A stretch of 64,000 bases of DNA from CAYXLI01 sp964464925. Lineage in GTDB: Bacteria > Acidobacteriota > Terriglobia > Bryobacterales > Bryobacteraceae. Under the pieces are notes generated by a model. That model was given only the letters and a program-made list of their open reading frames with translations, was not told the origin of the DNA and ran no database searches. Shown here piece by piece: positions 1 to 9,005 of the stretch (positions are counted from its first letter, which is position 1; each line of letters begins with the position of its first letter). The position numbers were made by a program, and so were the translations under genes. The stretch covers positions 62,001-126,000 of the forward strand of contig CAYXLI010000014.1 in assembly GCA_964464925.1 (NCBI GenBank), in the 5' to 3' direction.

Positions 1-1344
1 CCCACCTGGGTTGAACTGCTGGACAACCAATGTTCCGTCGTCAAAACGATCCTCTAACGGGAAAGCCGCCACAGGAAAGTCAAAGGCCGAGAGCAACTCG
101 TCGGCTCGGACGCCTGCGCCCAACCTGCCTCGAATCCGGCTTGAGTCGCCTGTCACGAAGCCGAACACTGCGCCGTCGAAACCCGCGCAGCAAAGCGCTT
201 CCAGCAACTCTTGAATCAGCGCCGTCAATTCGAATTCTCCCACCGTCACGGAACGCTTAGCCGCGTGAAGCACCCGGTCAAGAACCTCACCGTTCAGTGT
301 CGGCTCATGGAGGCTGGTATGCGCCAGGGCCTCGCGCGCTTTCGCCACCTGACTCTCCAGGCGCAATTCATCGATTGGGATGTGCAATCCGGAGAACGTC
401 TGCCTGGTCTCTTCCACCGTCGTATCCACGATGTTGCGGAGATCCCGCACCGGTAAGATTGCCGTTTGACCGTTCTCATTCAATACCGACCTAAGGTGCA
501 CCTGATCGAATCGAGCGCCGTCGCGATAGAGAGACCGGGTAAGGCCATGTCCGTAGTTTGCGATCGAAACGAGAGAACGGTCGGCAGGCCCCGCTGCCTG
601 TTCTGGTCCGCCCAGACACATCCGTACCTTGCGCGGCATGTTCCAGGCCTCGGCCACTACGCGTCCGAGATCGTCCCAGCCGAAGTCCAGCACACGCATC
701 GCTGCCGCACGATCGCTGATCTGCTCTTCATGCATGGTGAGGAGAATGCGCGAATACTCCGCGGGCTGGTAACAGGCAATGAGCACTTCACCGAGATTGC
801 GGAACAGTCCGCAGATATAGGCTTCGTCCGGGCGCGCATAACCGATGGAAGCAGCAACCTGTTTTCCGTGCGCGGCCGTGAGGGCAGAGAGCAAAACCAA
901 CTCCCTCACTGCAGGCGACCGGGAAACGAAGTGTTCTATATAGCGAACCGCACCTACCAGATTCCTTACCGCCTCCCAGCCGAGAAGCGTAATCGCATGC
1001 CGGACACTGAGAATCGATCGGCCGGAGTGGTTGTACATCGCGGAATTTGCGATCCGAAGGATGTGAGAAGTGAGGCCGAGGTCCCTTAGGACGAGACGTG
1101 ATAGCTGCGACGAACAACTATCCGGATCGAGCGTGTGGGTCAATACCTCACAGGCGTGAGCATGGAATGGAGGAACCCCATCTTCGCGGAGGATCGCTTT
1201 TGCGCAGATCTCCACCTTCTCTTTCCGGGTCAGCCGGGCGACGGCGTCAGATTGGAATGCGACAGCGATAACCGGGGTGCCTAGAGCTACTCTTCGACCA
1301 GGCAGAGCAGAAGTATGAGGCTGCCGGAATGCTAACCTGATCAA
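1..1344 (-). CDS. HDOD-domain signalling protein (partial, 3' end outside window)
   Basis: One minus-strand frame stays open from about 1344 to the left edge. It reads through segments such as LVLRDLGLTSHILRIANSA, SVRHAITLLGWEAVRNLV and MRVLDFGWDDLGRVVAEAWN, the pattern of an HDOD (HD-related output) domain used in bacterial signalling. After it comes about 130 residues of less conserved C-terminal sequence. No ATG occurs near the 5' end. The best start I see is TTG at 1344-1342, only a few bases from the divergent GTG of the methyltransferase gene; a GTG further in (KVEIC...) is an alternative. HDOD proteins usually lack catalytic HD residues and act as scaffolds in motility, competence or cyclic-di-GMP networks. 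The exact role here is unknown. Confidence 0.72.
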   Translation of the reverse strand, partial: MIRLAFRQPHTSALPGRRVALGTPVIAVAFQSDAVARLTRKEKVEICAKAILREDGVPPFHAHACEVLTHTLDPDSCSSQLSRLVLRDLGLTSHILRIANSAMYNHSGRSILSVRHAITLLGWEAVRNLVGAVRYIEHFVSRSPAVRELVLLSALTAAHGKQVAASIGYARPDEAYICGLFRNLGEVLIACYQPAEYSRILLTMHEEQISDRAAAMRVLDFGWDDLGRVVAEAWNMPRKVRMCLGGPEQAAGPADRSLVSIANYGHGLTRSLYRDGARFDQVHLRSVLNENGQTAILPVRDLRNIVDTTVEETRQTFSGLHIPIDELRLESQVAKAREALAHTSLHEPTLNGEVLDRVLHAAKRSVTVGEFELTALIQELLEALCCAGFDGAVFGFVTGDSSRIRGRLGAGVRADELLSAFDFPVAAFPLEDRFDDGTLVVQQFNPGG

Positions 1345-1346
1345 CA

Positions 1347-2015
1347 GTGACCCTGGAAGAGCAACTGAAGAAGATGCGGCAGGACTGGGACTCGCGGGCC
1401 CGCGAGAATGCTCGGTACTACGTCGCGACGGGCAAGGAGCAGTGGACGGACGATGAGTTCTTCGAGTCCGGACGCCGCGCTGTCAGCGAGCAGATTCTCA
1501 ACGACATGGAGAACATCTGCCAGGGGAAGCCGCCAAGTGAAATGGTGGTGCTCGAGATCGGCTGCGGAGCGGGAAGAATTACCCGCGCCTTATCCGAAGT
1601 CTTCGGCGAAGTACATGCCGTGGACGTCAGCGGTGAGATGGTGGAACTGGCGAAACGAGCGCTGGCCGGCCGGCCGAACGCGTTTGTTTACCAGAACAAC
1701 GGAAAAGATCTCGGTGTAATTCCCCCGCGGGTTTATGACTTTGCTTTCTCGATGATTGTTTTCCAGCATATCCCGAGCCGGGAAGTAATCTATAGCTACG
1801 TAAGCGAAGTGCACAGGCTCTTACGCCCCGGCGGCCTGTTTAAATTCCAGGTACAGGGTTCATCTGACATCAGTTCCACCCCGGATGACACCTGGCTGGG
1901 CGTGCCTTTTTCAGACGAAGATGCTGTGAAGATGGCTGAGGCGTGCGGCTTTGAGCCCCGCTACAGGCACGGCGCCGGAGATCAATATTTCTGGCTCTGG
2001 TTCTTCAAAAAATAG
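1347..2015 (+). CDS. class I SAM-dependent methyltransferase
   Basis: A 222-aa protein with a Rossmann-type SAM-binding core. Motif I is VVLEIGCGAGR (about residues 67-77), the acidic motif II residue is in VHAVDVSGEMVELA, and the motif IV region is DFAFSMIVFQHI, followed by HRLLRPGGLFKFQVQG. This is the Methyltransf_11/25 type seen in many small soluble methyltransferases. The start is GTG (MTLEEQLKKM); the gene is divergent from the HDOD gene with almost no intergenic space. Substrate cannot be told from sequence. The N-terminal 60 residues (RENARYYVATGKEQWTDDEFFESG) resemble those of methyltransferases found near glycan or lipid genes, but this is weak evidence. Confidence 0.85.
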   Translation: MTLEEQLKKMRQDWDSRARENARYYVATGKEQWTDDEFFESGRRAVSEQILNDMENICQGKPPSEMVVLEIGCGAGRITRALSEVFGEVHAVDVSGEMVELAKRALAGRPNAFVYQNNGKDLGVIPPRVYDFAFSMIVFQHIPSREVIYSYVSEVHRLLRPGGLFKFQVQGSSDISSTPDDTWLGVPFSDEDAVKMAEACGFEPRYRHGAGDQYFWLWFFKK

Positions 2016-2021
2016 AGCAAA

Positions 2022-2246
2022 TCAGGAATTCTCTCCGGAGTTGTTTCGTCGGCTTGCCCAATATTTCCGCATACGCTCGGAAACGATGTGCCGTTCCTCC
2101 TCTGACATGAACTTGCGGCCCCTGCGCCCTTTGGACGGAGCGGCTGCGCCTTCAATCAGTGCTTCTAAAGTAGTAATGGCGGCGTCAAGGGCTTTCTTCT
2201 GCGCCGTTAGTTCTTGGATGGCCTTGTACAAATCCATTGCGACCAC
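2022..2246 (-). CDS. small basic coiled-coil protein, unknown function
   Basis: A 74-aa protein. The N-terminal half (MDLYKAIQELTAQKKALDAAITTLEALI) reads as an amphipathic, coiled-coil-like helix. The C-terminal half is basic, with GRRGRKFMSEEERHIVSERMRKYWASRR. This two-part layout recurs in small acidobacterial proteins and suggests a dimerising nucleic-acid-binding protein, but no function is known to me. It converges on the methyltransferase gene 6 bp away. Translation may start at the internal ATG (MDLYK) instead of the MVAM start. Confidence 0.6.
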   Translation of the reverse strand: MVAMDLYKAIQELTAQKKALDAAITTLEALIEGAAAPSKGRRGRKFMSEEERHIVSERMRKYWASRRNNSGENS

Positions 2247-2283
2247 CCAAGACTAACGATCTCATTTGAGAAATAAAAGATAC

Positions 2284-3417
2284 TTATCGTACTAGGAATG
2301 GCCAGTACAGTACTAACTTATATGAATATCTAGCGATAAGAATATAGAGGGCCATCCCGATTACAAGTGCCGTCGCGCCCATTACGATCGAGAACGGCTT
2401 CCACGGGAACTTGCGATTTTCTCTTTTTAATACAAGCACATAGCTGGCGAAGACACCCATGAAGTAGAGCAGAACCATGGGAACGGCGAACAGCATGAGA
2501 TTGAAAACATCCGGAGTGGGCGTGATCACGGCGGCGATGATTGTAATAATCAAAATCGCGTATCGCGAGTGGCGCAGTAAGAATGACGGAGAGGCAATTC
2601 TCAACAACGTCAGGAAGAAAATAATCACCGGCAGTTCGAATACCAGCGCGATGCCGAGGATCACGTTCACGAACAGATCAAAGTATTCGGCAATAGAAAT
2701 GAATGGGGTGACGCCAATGTCGTGGCCGATGCCGAGCAGGAAGGTGAGGCCATAACGGAACGCGATGAAGTAGGCGAACAACCCTCCCGTAATGAACAGC
2801 CCGGCCGAGCAGATGATGAAAGGCGCGGCCATGCGGCGCTCCTTCTTATACAGACCAGGAGCGATGAACGCCCAAACCTGGTAAAGGATCCAGGGTGAGG
2901 CGATGAAGACCGAGCACAGCAGTGGCAGCTTCATCCAGATGATCTGGAAGCTCTCCATGGGAGACAGGATGACCAGCGTGGGATTCTTCATCCCGATTTC
3001 GCGAAGAGCGGCCATGGCCGGCTGCTGGACGACCACCCAGAGGCGGTCGCAAAAAGTCAGGCACAGGACAAAAGAAACGCCAAGTCCGGCAATCATGTAG
3101 ATCAGCCGGGTCCTGAGTTCCTCGAGGTGGCCGAGAAAACTCATCCGCACCATGCCCTCTTCTTCCTCATCTTCTTCGTCCTTCGGCGGTGCCTTTGGAG
3201 GAGGCGGCGGAGGGGGTGGACCCGAACTGGCGGGCACCGGCGCGGGCGGAGAAGTCTCCGTTACCGCGCCGGCGTTCGGATTATAGCCATACGGGTCGTC
3301 ATAATAGCCGTACGAATCGTCGGTCGTTTGTTGATACGACACGTTACCCGGCTGTGACGAAGGCTTGGGCGTTTTTCCCTCGGGTGAGGGTGCACCCTGC
3401 TTCTCTTGATCGGACAT
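2284..3417 (-). CDS. tatC: Sec-independent protein translocase TatC with extended N-terminus
   Basis: TatC is the membrane receptor for twin-arginine signal peptides. Residues about 90-377 contain the family signature MSFLGHLEELRTRL, the cytosolic loop after TM1, SPMESFQIIWMKLPLL, six hydrophobic segments and ITPTPDVFNLMLFAVPM. At 377 aa it is about 120 residues longer than usual. The first 90 residues are a low-complexity extension rich in Q/T, then Tyr/Asp (SYGYYDDPYGY), then a polyproline run and an acidic EDEEEEG stretch, predicted cytoplasmic. It follows the tatA-type gene by 30 bp on the same strand, so the two form an operon. Two DUF1501 proteins in this window carry Tat signals and are likely clients. 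Confidence 0.93.
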   Translation of the reverse strand: MSDQEKQGAPSPEGKTPKPSSQPGNVSYQQTTDDSYGYYDDPYGYNPNAGAVTETSPPAPVPASSGPPPPPPPPKAPPKDEEDEEEEGMVRMSFLGHLEELRTRLIYMIAGLGVSFVLCLTFCDRLWVVVQQPAMAALREIGMKNPTLVILSPMESFQIIWMKLPLLCSVFIASPWILYQVWAFIAPGLYKKERRMAAPFIICSAGLFITGGLFAYFIAFRYGLTFLLGIGHDIGVTPFISIAEYFDLFVNVILGIALVFELPVIIFFLTLLRIASPSFLLRHSRYAILIITIIAAVITPTPDVFNLMLFAVPMVLLYFMGVFASYVLVLKRENRKFPWKPFSIVMGATALVIGMALYILIARYSYKLVLYWPFLVR

Positions 3418-3447
3418 CCTGCCTGCTTTAAGTTTTTTATTTGCGGA

Positions 3448-3912
3448 CTACGATTGAACCGGCTTTTCTTCCGCCGGAGGAGCCGGTGCAGGCTCGCCGT
3501 GCAGAGAGTGGTCGGTACTAGCTACTTCGGAATGCGAAGGAGCGGCCGTTTCCGTCGATTCAGCGCCCTGAGTTGCGGATGCGCTTACAGTGGAAGGATC
3601 GTTCGCGTTGGAGTGGTTGGAGTCGTACGATTCCGAATACGACTCGGTGCCATAGGCTCCGGAATCGTAATAAGAATCGTAATTGTAGATCTCATTCGTG
3701 TACTTCTGAGTCTCTTCCTTGATCTCCCGCGTCTCGTGCTCAATGCTGGTCATTTCGCGGTCGAACGTGGCTTTTAATTCGTTCGAGGCGCGACGGAATT
3801 CCGCCATCGCCTTTCCGAACGTCCGGCCCAGCTCAGGGAGCTTCTTCGGGCCGAACAACAGTAGGGCGAGGACGAAGATGAAAATTGTCTCTGGTACGCC
3901 CAGGGGACCCAT
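3448..3912 (-). CDS. tatA: TatA/TatB-family translocase subunit with long acidic tail
   Basis: A 154-aa protein. The N-terminal membrane helix (PETIFIFVLALLLFGPKKLPELGRTFG) and following amphipathic helix (KAMAEFRRASNELK) are the Tat pore-subunit signature. The FGPKKLPELGR hinge is intact. TatA and TatB cannot be separated with confidence; only one such gene is present here. The tail beyond residue about 70 is unusually long and low-complexity, rich in Tyr, Ser, Asp and Asn (YDSYYDSGAYGTESYSESYD), then Ala/Glu/Pro. It resembles the Tyr/Asp-rich stretch in the TatC N-terminal extension next door. First gene of the tat operon. Confidence 0.9.
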   Translation of the reverse strand: MGPLGVPETIFIFVLALLLFGPKKLPELGRTFGKAMAEFRRASNELKATFDREMTSIEHETREIKEETQKYTNEIYNYDSYYDSGAYGTESYSESYDSNHSNANDPSTVSASATQGAESTETAAPSHSEVASTDHSLHGEPAPAPPAEEKPVQS

Positions 3913-4010
3913 CTTGCCTCCTAAAGAGTGACTACTTCCTCAGTGTAGCGCAGGTGTCACCAAATGGAAGTGGTTGGCGGAGCGCCAGGGATTGTGATGT
4001 ACTCTCGGAT

Positions 4011-4949
4011 GTGAATCGCATCGCAATCTTCATGCTGGGCGCGCTGCCGCTTCTGGCCCAGGTCAAGCTGACTCAAAAGGCAGACAGCATCGATGTCAAT
4101 ATCAACGGGAAGCCGTTCACGACGATGTATTACGGAAAGGACACGCCGAAACCGTATCTGCACCCGCTGCGCGCGGCTGACGGAACGATCGTCACGCGCC
4201 GATTCCCGATGGAGGTGGTGGAGGGAGAGAGCCACGATCACCCTCACCATCGCGGTCTCTGGTTTACTCATGGGGATGTAAACGGAATCAATTTCTGGGC
4301 GAGTGAGGCGCAATTCAAGGACTACAAGCGAGGGTTCGTGGTTCTCGATAAGATTAACCGCGTAAACAGCGGGCCCAAAACGGGCCTGATCGATGCCACG
4401 TTCAACTGGGTCGACCCGGCGGGAAAAACAATCCTGAAAGAACAGCGGATCACACGATTCTATTCGGATCCCGTGAATCGCATCACCGACTTCGATGTGA
4501 CCTTCACTGCAGTGGAACCGGTGAAGTGGGGAGACACGAAGGAAGGGGCGTTTGCAATCCGCCTGGCGGATCAGATGTCTGAGAAACAGACCGGAACAAT
4601 GACGAACGCGGAAGGCGCGCAGAAGATGAAGAATGTTTGGGGCAAGCCTTCGGCGTGGGTTGATTATGCGGGTACAGTGGACGGCAGGAACGTCGCGGTC
4701 GCGATCTTCGACTCGCCGGACAATCCGCGGCACCCGACCACTTGGCACGCGCGCGACTATGGCTTGTTTGCGGCGAACATCTTCGGTCTGCACGACTTCA
4801 ACACAAACACGATTGAAGCCGGTGCATTGAGCATGAAGCCTGGAGATACTCTGCGCTTCCGCTATCGCGTGGTGATTCATCCGGGACCGACGGATGTAAA
4901 GCAGGTCGAACAGATGTATCGCAACTGGGCCGGTACCGGATCGAAATAG
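4011..4949 (+). CDS. PmoA-like DUF6807 secreted protein
   Basis: I chose the GTG at 4011 because it gives a short signal peptide (NRIAIFMLGALPLLAQ). Upstream in-frame codons overlap the tatA leader and encode no plausible N-terminus. The mature part (KLTQKADSIDVNINGKPFTTMYYGKDTPKPYLHPLRAADG ... HDHPHHRGLWFTHGDVNG) matches the family labelled 'methane oxygenase PmoA' or DUF6807. That name is historical, and these proteins are not methane monooxygenase subunits. The family has a beta-sandwich character and is common in Planctomycetes and Acidobacteria next to sugar or heparin degradation genes. The conserved HxHPHHRG segment may bind metal or sugar. Function is unproven. Confidence 0.85.
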   Translation: MNRIAIFMLGALPLLAQVKLTQKADSIDVNINGKPFTTMYYGKDTPKPYLHPLRAADGTIVTRRFPMEVVEGESHDHPHHRGLWFTHGDVNGINFWASEAQFKDYKRGFVVLDKINRVNSGPKTGLIDATFNWVDPAGKTILKEQRITRFYSDPVNRITDFDVTFTAVEPVKWGDTKEGAFAIRLADQMSEKQTGTMTNAEGAQKMKNVWGKPSAWVDYAGTVDGRNVAVAIFDSPDNPRHPTTWHARDYGLFAANIFGLHDFNTNTIEAGALSMKPGDTLRFRYRVVIHPGPTDVKQVEQMYRNWAGTGSK

Positions 4950-4952
4950 CAG

Positions 4953-6776
4953 CTATTTGATTGCGATGTCCACCTGGTCGTGGAATGCGTCGGGTGTTTC
5001 GACCGCAAGGGCAACGGAATTCCCAACGGGCGCATCGGCCGGGATGCTAACGTTCAGTTGGTAGAGACCAGCCAGAAGCGGAGCAGGTCCCTTGAAGGTC
5101 ACGTTCGCCGCCAGTCCTCCTATATACACGTTCACGGGAGTATCTACTGTGCTCAACGGGCTTACGGGAGCTGCATCGCCGTCCTTCACGGGCGGAGTAG
5201 AGGTCCCTAAACCAGTCAGGAAGATCAGAACGGTTTCGCCACGTTGGGCCGGCTTCGCCGCGCCGACCAGGCTGTAGTCCGCATGGAGAATCGCGCCTGG
5301 TCCAATGCCGGCGGGAGGCACCGTGAAGATGCCCGGGCTCGTCCTGGACACGGGCACACTCACGCTGTTCGAGCGAGTGCCGTTGTTCGTAACTGAGATT
5401 GTGGCAGTGCCGGGCTGCGTTGCAAAGGGCACAAGCGCGCTAAGCTGTGCCGGGCTGACAGCGTAGACCGGCGCATTCGTTCCATTGACGGAGACCTGAA
5501 CGCCGCCGAGGGAAGTGGGGAACGGCAAGTTCGCCGCCACGTCCGTGCTATTGGCGAGGCCTGACCCGAAAATAGTGATCAACTCTCCTGGTGAGATTGG
5601 ATTACCGACAGGAGCGAAACTGGCTCCGTTCACAATGCCGGCAGGATTGATGTAGACGCCGGAACCGCTGAAGGACGGCGCGCGAATCCCGAAGCCTAGT
5701 TCGTATACGCCTGTCGCCGTGGCCTCCGCTCCAGAGAGAAGAAATGCATTTCCGCCGGCGCCGACCGCGAGGGAGTTGATATCGGGGCCGCCCCCGCTAC
5801 TGTCTGCCCCGATGGTGTACCCGTTCACAGCAGTAAGGTCTACTGTGGAACCGGGAATTCTGGTGCGGCGGCTCGTGACCATCTTGCCGCTCCCGCCGGA
5901 ATTCGCGGAACCCACGTAAGCGTTGAAGGTCTGCTCATAGCGCAATCCCCCGATGTAATAGAGACCGGAAAGTGACGCCGCATTTGCGCCGGAAGGCAGC
6001 GCTTTCACGCCGACGATCATGTCCTGTCCGCCGAAGTTGGGCGAACCCGCGAAGAAGAAGTTCCCGTCCGGGGACACATACAGATTTTTACTGCCGCTGA
6101 TGAGAGGCGCGGTATTCCCGCTAGTCGCGGCGGGGAAGTTTAGTGTGCCGCTGCCGTCCGCCGTGACCGAATAAGTCAGTGCGGAGGTCTGCGAAAGGGC
6201 TTGGCCAGCCGCGTTCACTGCCTGACCGGCTATAGTTACTGTGCCGAAGCTGCCCTGGCCGGTGGAGGTCGCCTTGAAAAAGGAATTCCGAATCCCAGAA
6301 TTCAGTCCATTCTGGAAATCGAGGCTGCTGATCCAATATGTTCCCGAAAGGCCGGGCGCGGCTTGCGCGGTGTTCAAGGGAACGGCTATCAATAGGTCAT
6401 AGGTGCCCGAGTTTCCTTCTGTAGTGGATGCCACCAAAGCACCGATTCCGAGACGCCCATTCATCATCGTGCCGGTCTGCTGAGGATTCGTCAACGAAAC
6501 GGACCCGGCGGACTGGACCGAATAGGTCCCGCTTCCATTCAACGCACTGGGCGCGTAGCTCCCGATTACTTGCGAACCGTTGAATGTATACGCACCATTT
6601 CCATCAAATGAAAACGTGCCTGTAAACGTGCGCGCAGACGAAATAGTACTGGAACTGTCTACACCCAATTGTAGGTGCCGAACCCAGTACCGGCCGGAAA
6701 GCGACCGCTGATCAAGAGTTTGCGAGTAGCCCGCAACGGCGAAGAGGATGGCCCAAACTACACCCCGATGGATCAT
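4953..6776 (-). CDS. secreted protein with Solibacter-type TIGR03437 C-terminal domain
   Basis: A 607-aa protein with an N-terminal signal peptide (MIHRGVVWAILFAVAGYSQ). A repetitive Gly/Ser/Thr-rich beta domain covers residues about 20-375 (units like GTYSV, GSGKMVTSRRTRIPGS, LSGTYWISSL). The C-terminal ~225 residues begin NGASFAPVGNPISPGELITIFGSGLA and continue with QLSALVPFATQPGTATISVTNNG and GGLAANVTFKGPAPLLAGLYQLNVSIPADAPVGNSV. That C-terminal pattern is the 'uncharacterised Solibacter' domain TIGR03437, an IPT/TIG-like extracellular module that is greatly expanded in that lineage. It is the best taxonomic marker in the window. It converges on the PmoA-like gene with 3 bp between stops. 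Confidence 0.88.
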   Translation of the reverse strand: MIHRGVVWAILFAVAGYSQTLDQRSLSGRYWVRHLQLGVDSSSTISSARTFTGTFSFDGNGAYTFNGSQVIGSYAPSALNGSGTYSVQSAGSVSLTNPQQTGTMMNGRLGIGALVASTTEGNSGTYDLLIAVPLNTAQAAPGLSGTYWISSLDFQNGLNSGIRNSFFKATSTGQGSFGTVTIAGQAVNAAGQALSQTSALTYSVTADGSGTLNFPAATSGNTAPLISGSKNLYVSPDGNFFFAGSPNFGGQDMIVGVKALPSGANAASLSGLYYIGGLRYEQTFNAYVGSANSGGSGKMVTSRRTRIPGSTVDLTAVNGYTIGADSSGGGPDINSLAVGAGGNAFLLSGAEATATGVYELGFGIRAPSFSGSGVYINPAGIVNGASFAPVGNPISPGELITIFGSGLANSTDVAANLPFPTSLGGVQVSVNGTNAPVYAVSPAQLSALVPFATQPGTATISVTNNGTRSNSVSVPVSRTSPGIFTVPPAGIGPGAILHADYSLVGAAKPAQRGETVLIFLTGLGTSTPPVKDGDAAPVSPLSTVDTPVNVYIGGLAANVTFKGPAPLLAGLYQLNVSIPADAPVGNSVALAVETPDAFHDQVDIAIK

Positions 6777-6899
6777 TCGGATATTGTAAACACGCTTTGA
6801 TGCTGCAGCGCAGCGTGTATTGAGCCGATTTAATTGAAAGGTGCAAAACTCACGCGAAGTACGAGGGTTCTAACCACCAGTTGAACAGGAGCGAAAACG

Positions 6900-8993
6900 A
6901 TGAAAGCCTGGCAGATGCGGACAAGCAGATTAGCGCTATTGGGTGGCGCCCTGCTCTTCACGGGCGTGCTGGTTCGCACAGCACGCAGTGATGTTGATCC
7001 GACTACTCCGCCAACGTACTCGGTGGAACATCCGGAATGTACTTTTTTTGGGCCAAAGCATGACAGCTTTGTGAACTCCGGGCTGACGGGCCAGAACGAC
7101 TCGGTGGCCCTTGGGAGAATGACAGACATGGTGGTGAGCCGCCTTGGCTACTACCCTGGCGGCGACGCTCTCGAAGGTATCCCTGGCGGCAGCCGTACGA
7201 ACACATCGCAACACAGCAGTGCGCGGGGAACTATCGACCGGTACATCTTTCAGGCGATTCAGGACGCAGGCGTCACGCCGGCGCCAAGGACGACGGACTG
7301 GGAATTTATTCGCCGCGTGACCCTCGATCTGACAGGCCGCATCCCGGCGCCGGATCGCGTACTGAGTTTCGTCAACGATCCGGCAGCGGATAAGCGCGCG
7401 AAACTCGTCGACGAGCTGTTGGCGAAGCCGGAATGGGTCGACAAATGGGCCATGTACTTCGGCGATCTGTACAACAACACGACTACGAATACTACAACGG
7501 GCGTGCAGCGATATGCGGACGGCCGCAATGCGTTCTACACGTGGCTGAAGGGTTCGCTTACAGCCAACAAGCCGTATGACAAGCTGGCGTACGAACTCAT
7601 CTCCTCTACCGGCACGAACAGTTACGATCCTGCGCAGGGGCACATGAATTGGATCGTGAACGGATTAGTGACGAACGGGCCGAGCCAGGATGCGTACGAT
7701 CAGGAGGCCGCGAACACCGCGGAGACGTTCCTCGGAATGTCGCACATGAACTGCACGCTCTGCCACAACGGGCGGGGTCATCTCGACGCACTCAGCCTGT
7801 GGGGAAAACAGGAGCTGAGGACCACCAGTTGGGGCCTTGCCGCGTACTTCGCAAAGACGCGCATGAGCCGAACGCCAGTCGACGGAGCCGTGAACGGACA
7901 GCCCTACTATTGGACAGTCACCGACAACACCGGCGTAGACTACACCTTGGGCACCCTGACCGGCAATCGTCCGGCCCGCTGCCTGAACAATCTGCCCCCG
8001 TCTACCGTCAACGGCGTGCTCGCCTGCGGATGCGCCGACGGCTCGACGCCAACCATCCGCAACGGCCAGGCGGTGTGCGCGAAGGGCTTCGGCAACATCA
8101 CCCCGGTCTACCCTTTCAACGGACACAGCCCGAATCCGGGAGAAAACTACCGCGCCGCCGCCGCCCGCGAGATCACCAACGATTTCCAGTTTGCCCGTGC
8201 GGCCGTGAACTACATGTGGAAGGAGTTCTTTGGCCTCGGTATCGTCGACCCGCCGAACCAGTTCGATCCGGCGAGACTCGATCCGGACAATCCGCCGCCC
8301 GACCCCTGGACGCTACAGCCTTCCAATCCGCGGCTTCTAAACGCCCTGGCGCAGGATTTCATCAACAGCGGATACGACCTGAAGGCCCTGATGAAGCAGA
8401 TCTGCAACTCCGATGCTTACCAGCTTTCTTCGCGGTATTCGGGCGCGACGCTTCCGCCGGATAATCTGTTTGCGCGCAAGCTGGTACGCCGGCTCTGGGC
8501 AGAAGAGATTCACGACGCGGTCGTGCAGGCGAGCAATATTCTGCCGAGTTACACCGTCAACGGCAACACAGATAAGTTCCTCAGCACGTCCTGGGCGATG
8601 CAGCTTCCGGATACGAACCGGCTACCTGGAGGCTCCGCCGCGAACTTTCTGGACGCGTTTTTACGTGGCAACCGCGACGATGAGCAGCGGCGTCCCGATG
8701 GATCGCTCAGTCAGGCACTCGACCTGATGAACGATCCATTCGTGATGACGCGGATCCGGGCGATGGGCGCCGGTGCCAACGCCAGCCTGCTGGCAAAAAG
8801 CCTCACGATGGCGGATGAGCAACTGGTGAACAATCTTTGGCTCAATGTGCTTTCGCGCTATCCAACGGATGCCGAAAAACAGGCCGCTCTGACCGCACTG
8901 AGCTCCGCGCAAAACACGAGTATCCGCCAACAGAAGGCGGAGAACCTGTTATGGTCGCTCTACAACAAGGTCGATTTCATCTTTAACTACTAA
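6900..8993 (+). CDS. DUF1549/DUF1553 secreted protein
   Basis: A 697-aa protein with a signal peptide (RLALLGGALLFTGVLVRTARS). The DUF1549 region is about residues 110-300: DRYIFQAIQDAGV, RRVTLDLTGRIPAPDRVLSFVND and KLVDELLAKPEWVDKWAMYFGDL. The DUF1553 region is about 430-690: REITNDFQFARAAVNYMWKEFFGLGIVDPP ... KLVRRLWAEEIHDAV. A CxxCH motif (NCTLCHNGRGH, around residue 284) could bind haem or metal. These proteins are almost always encoded directly upstream of a DUF1501 partner, as here (12-bp gap), and dominate secretomes of Planctomycetes and some Acidobacteria. Biochemical role is unknown. Confidence 0.88.
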   Translation: MKAWQMRTSRLALLGGALLFTGVLVRTARSDVDPTTPPTYSVEHPECTFFGPKHDSFVNSGLTGQNDSVALGRMTDMVVSRLGYYPGGDALEGIPGGSRTNTSQHSSARGTIDRYIFQAIQDAGVTPAPRTTDWEFIRRVTLDLTGRIPAPDRVLSFVNDPAADKRAKLVDELLAKPEWVDKWAMYFGDLYNNTTTNTTTGVQRYADGRNAFYTWLKGSLTANKPYDKLAYELISSTGTNSYDPAQGHMNWIVNGLVTNGPSQDAYDQEAANTAETFLGMSHMNCTLCHNGRGHLDALSLWGKQELRTTSWGLAAYFAKTRMSRTPVDGAVNGQPYYWTVTDNTGVDYTLGTLTGNRPARCLNNLPPSTVNGVLACGCADGSTPTIRNGQAVCAKGFGNITPVYPFNGHSPNPGENYRAAAAREITNDFQFARAAVNYMWKEFFGLGIVDPPNQFDPARLDPDNPPPDPWTLQPSNPRLLNALAQDFINSGYDLKALMKQICNSDAYQLSSRYSGATLPPDNLFARKLVRRLWAEEIHDAVVQASNILPSYTVNGNTDKFLSTSWAMQLPDTNRLPGGSAANFLDAFLRGNRDDEQRRPDGSLSQALDLMNDPFVMTRIRAMGAGANASLLAKSLTMADEQLVNNLWLNVLSRYPTDAEKQAALTALSSAQNTSIRQQKAENLLWSLYNKVDFIFNY

Positions 8994-9005
8994 GGGAGAA
9001 CTGCC

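Noticed and set aside
466..1089. 207-codon plus-strand open frame in the first kilobase
   Set aside because: It lies opposite the HDOD gene, whose frame encodes recognisable family sequence. The plus-strand product is Arg/Cys-rich and resembles nothing.
3957..4880. 307-codon minus-strand frame opposite the PmoA-like gene
   Set aside because: Shadow of a well-supported gene; its product is Arg/His-rich without domain features.
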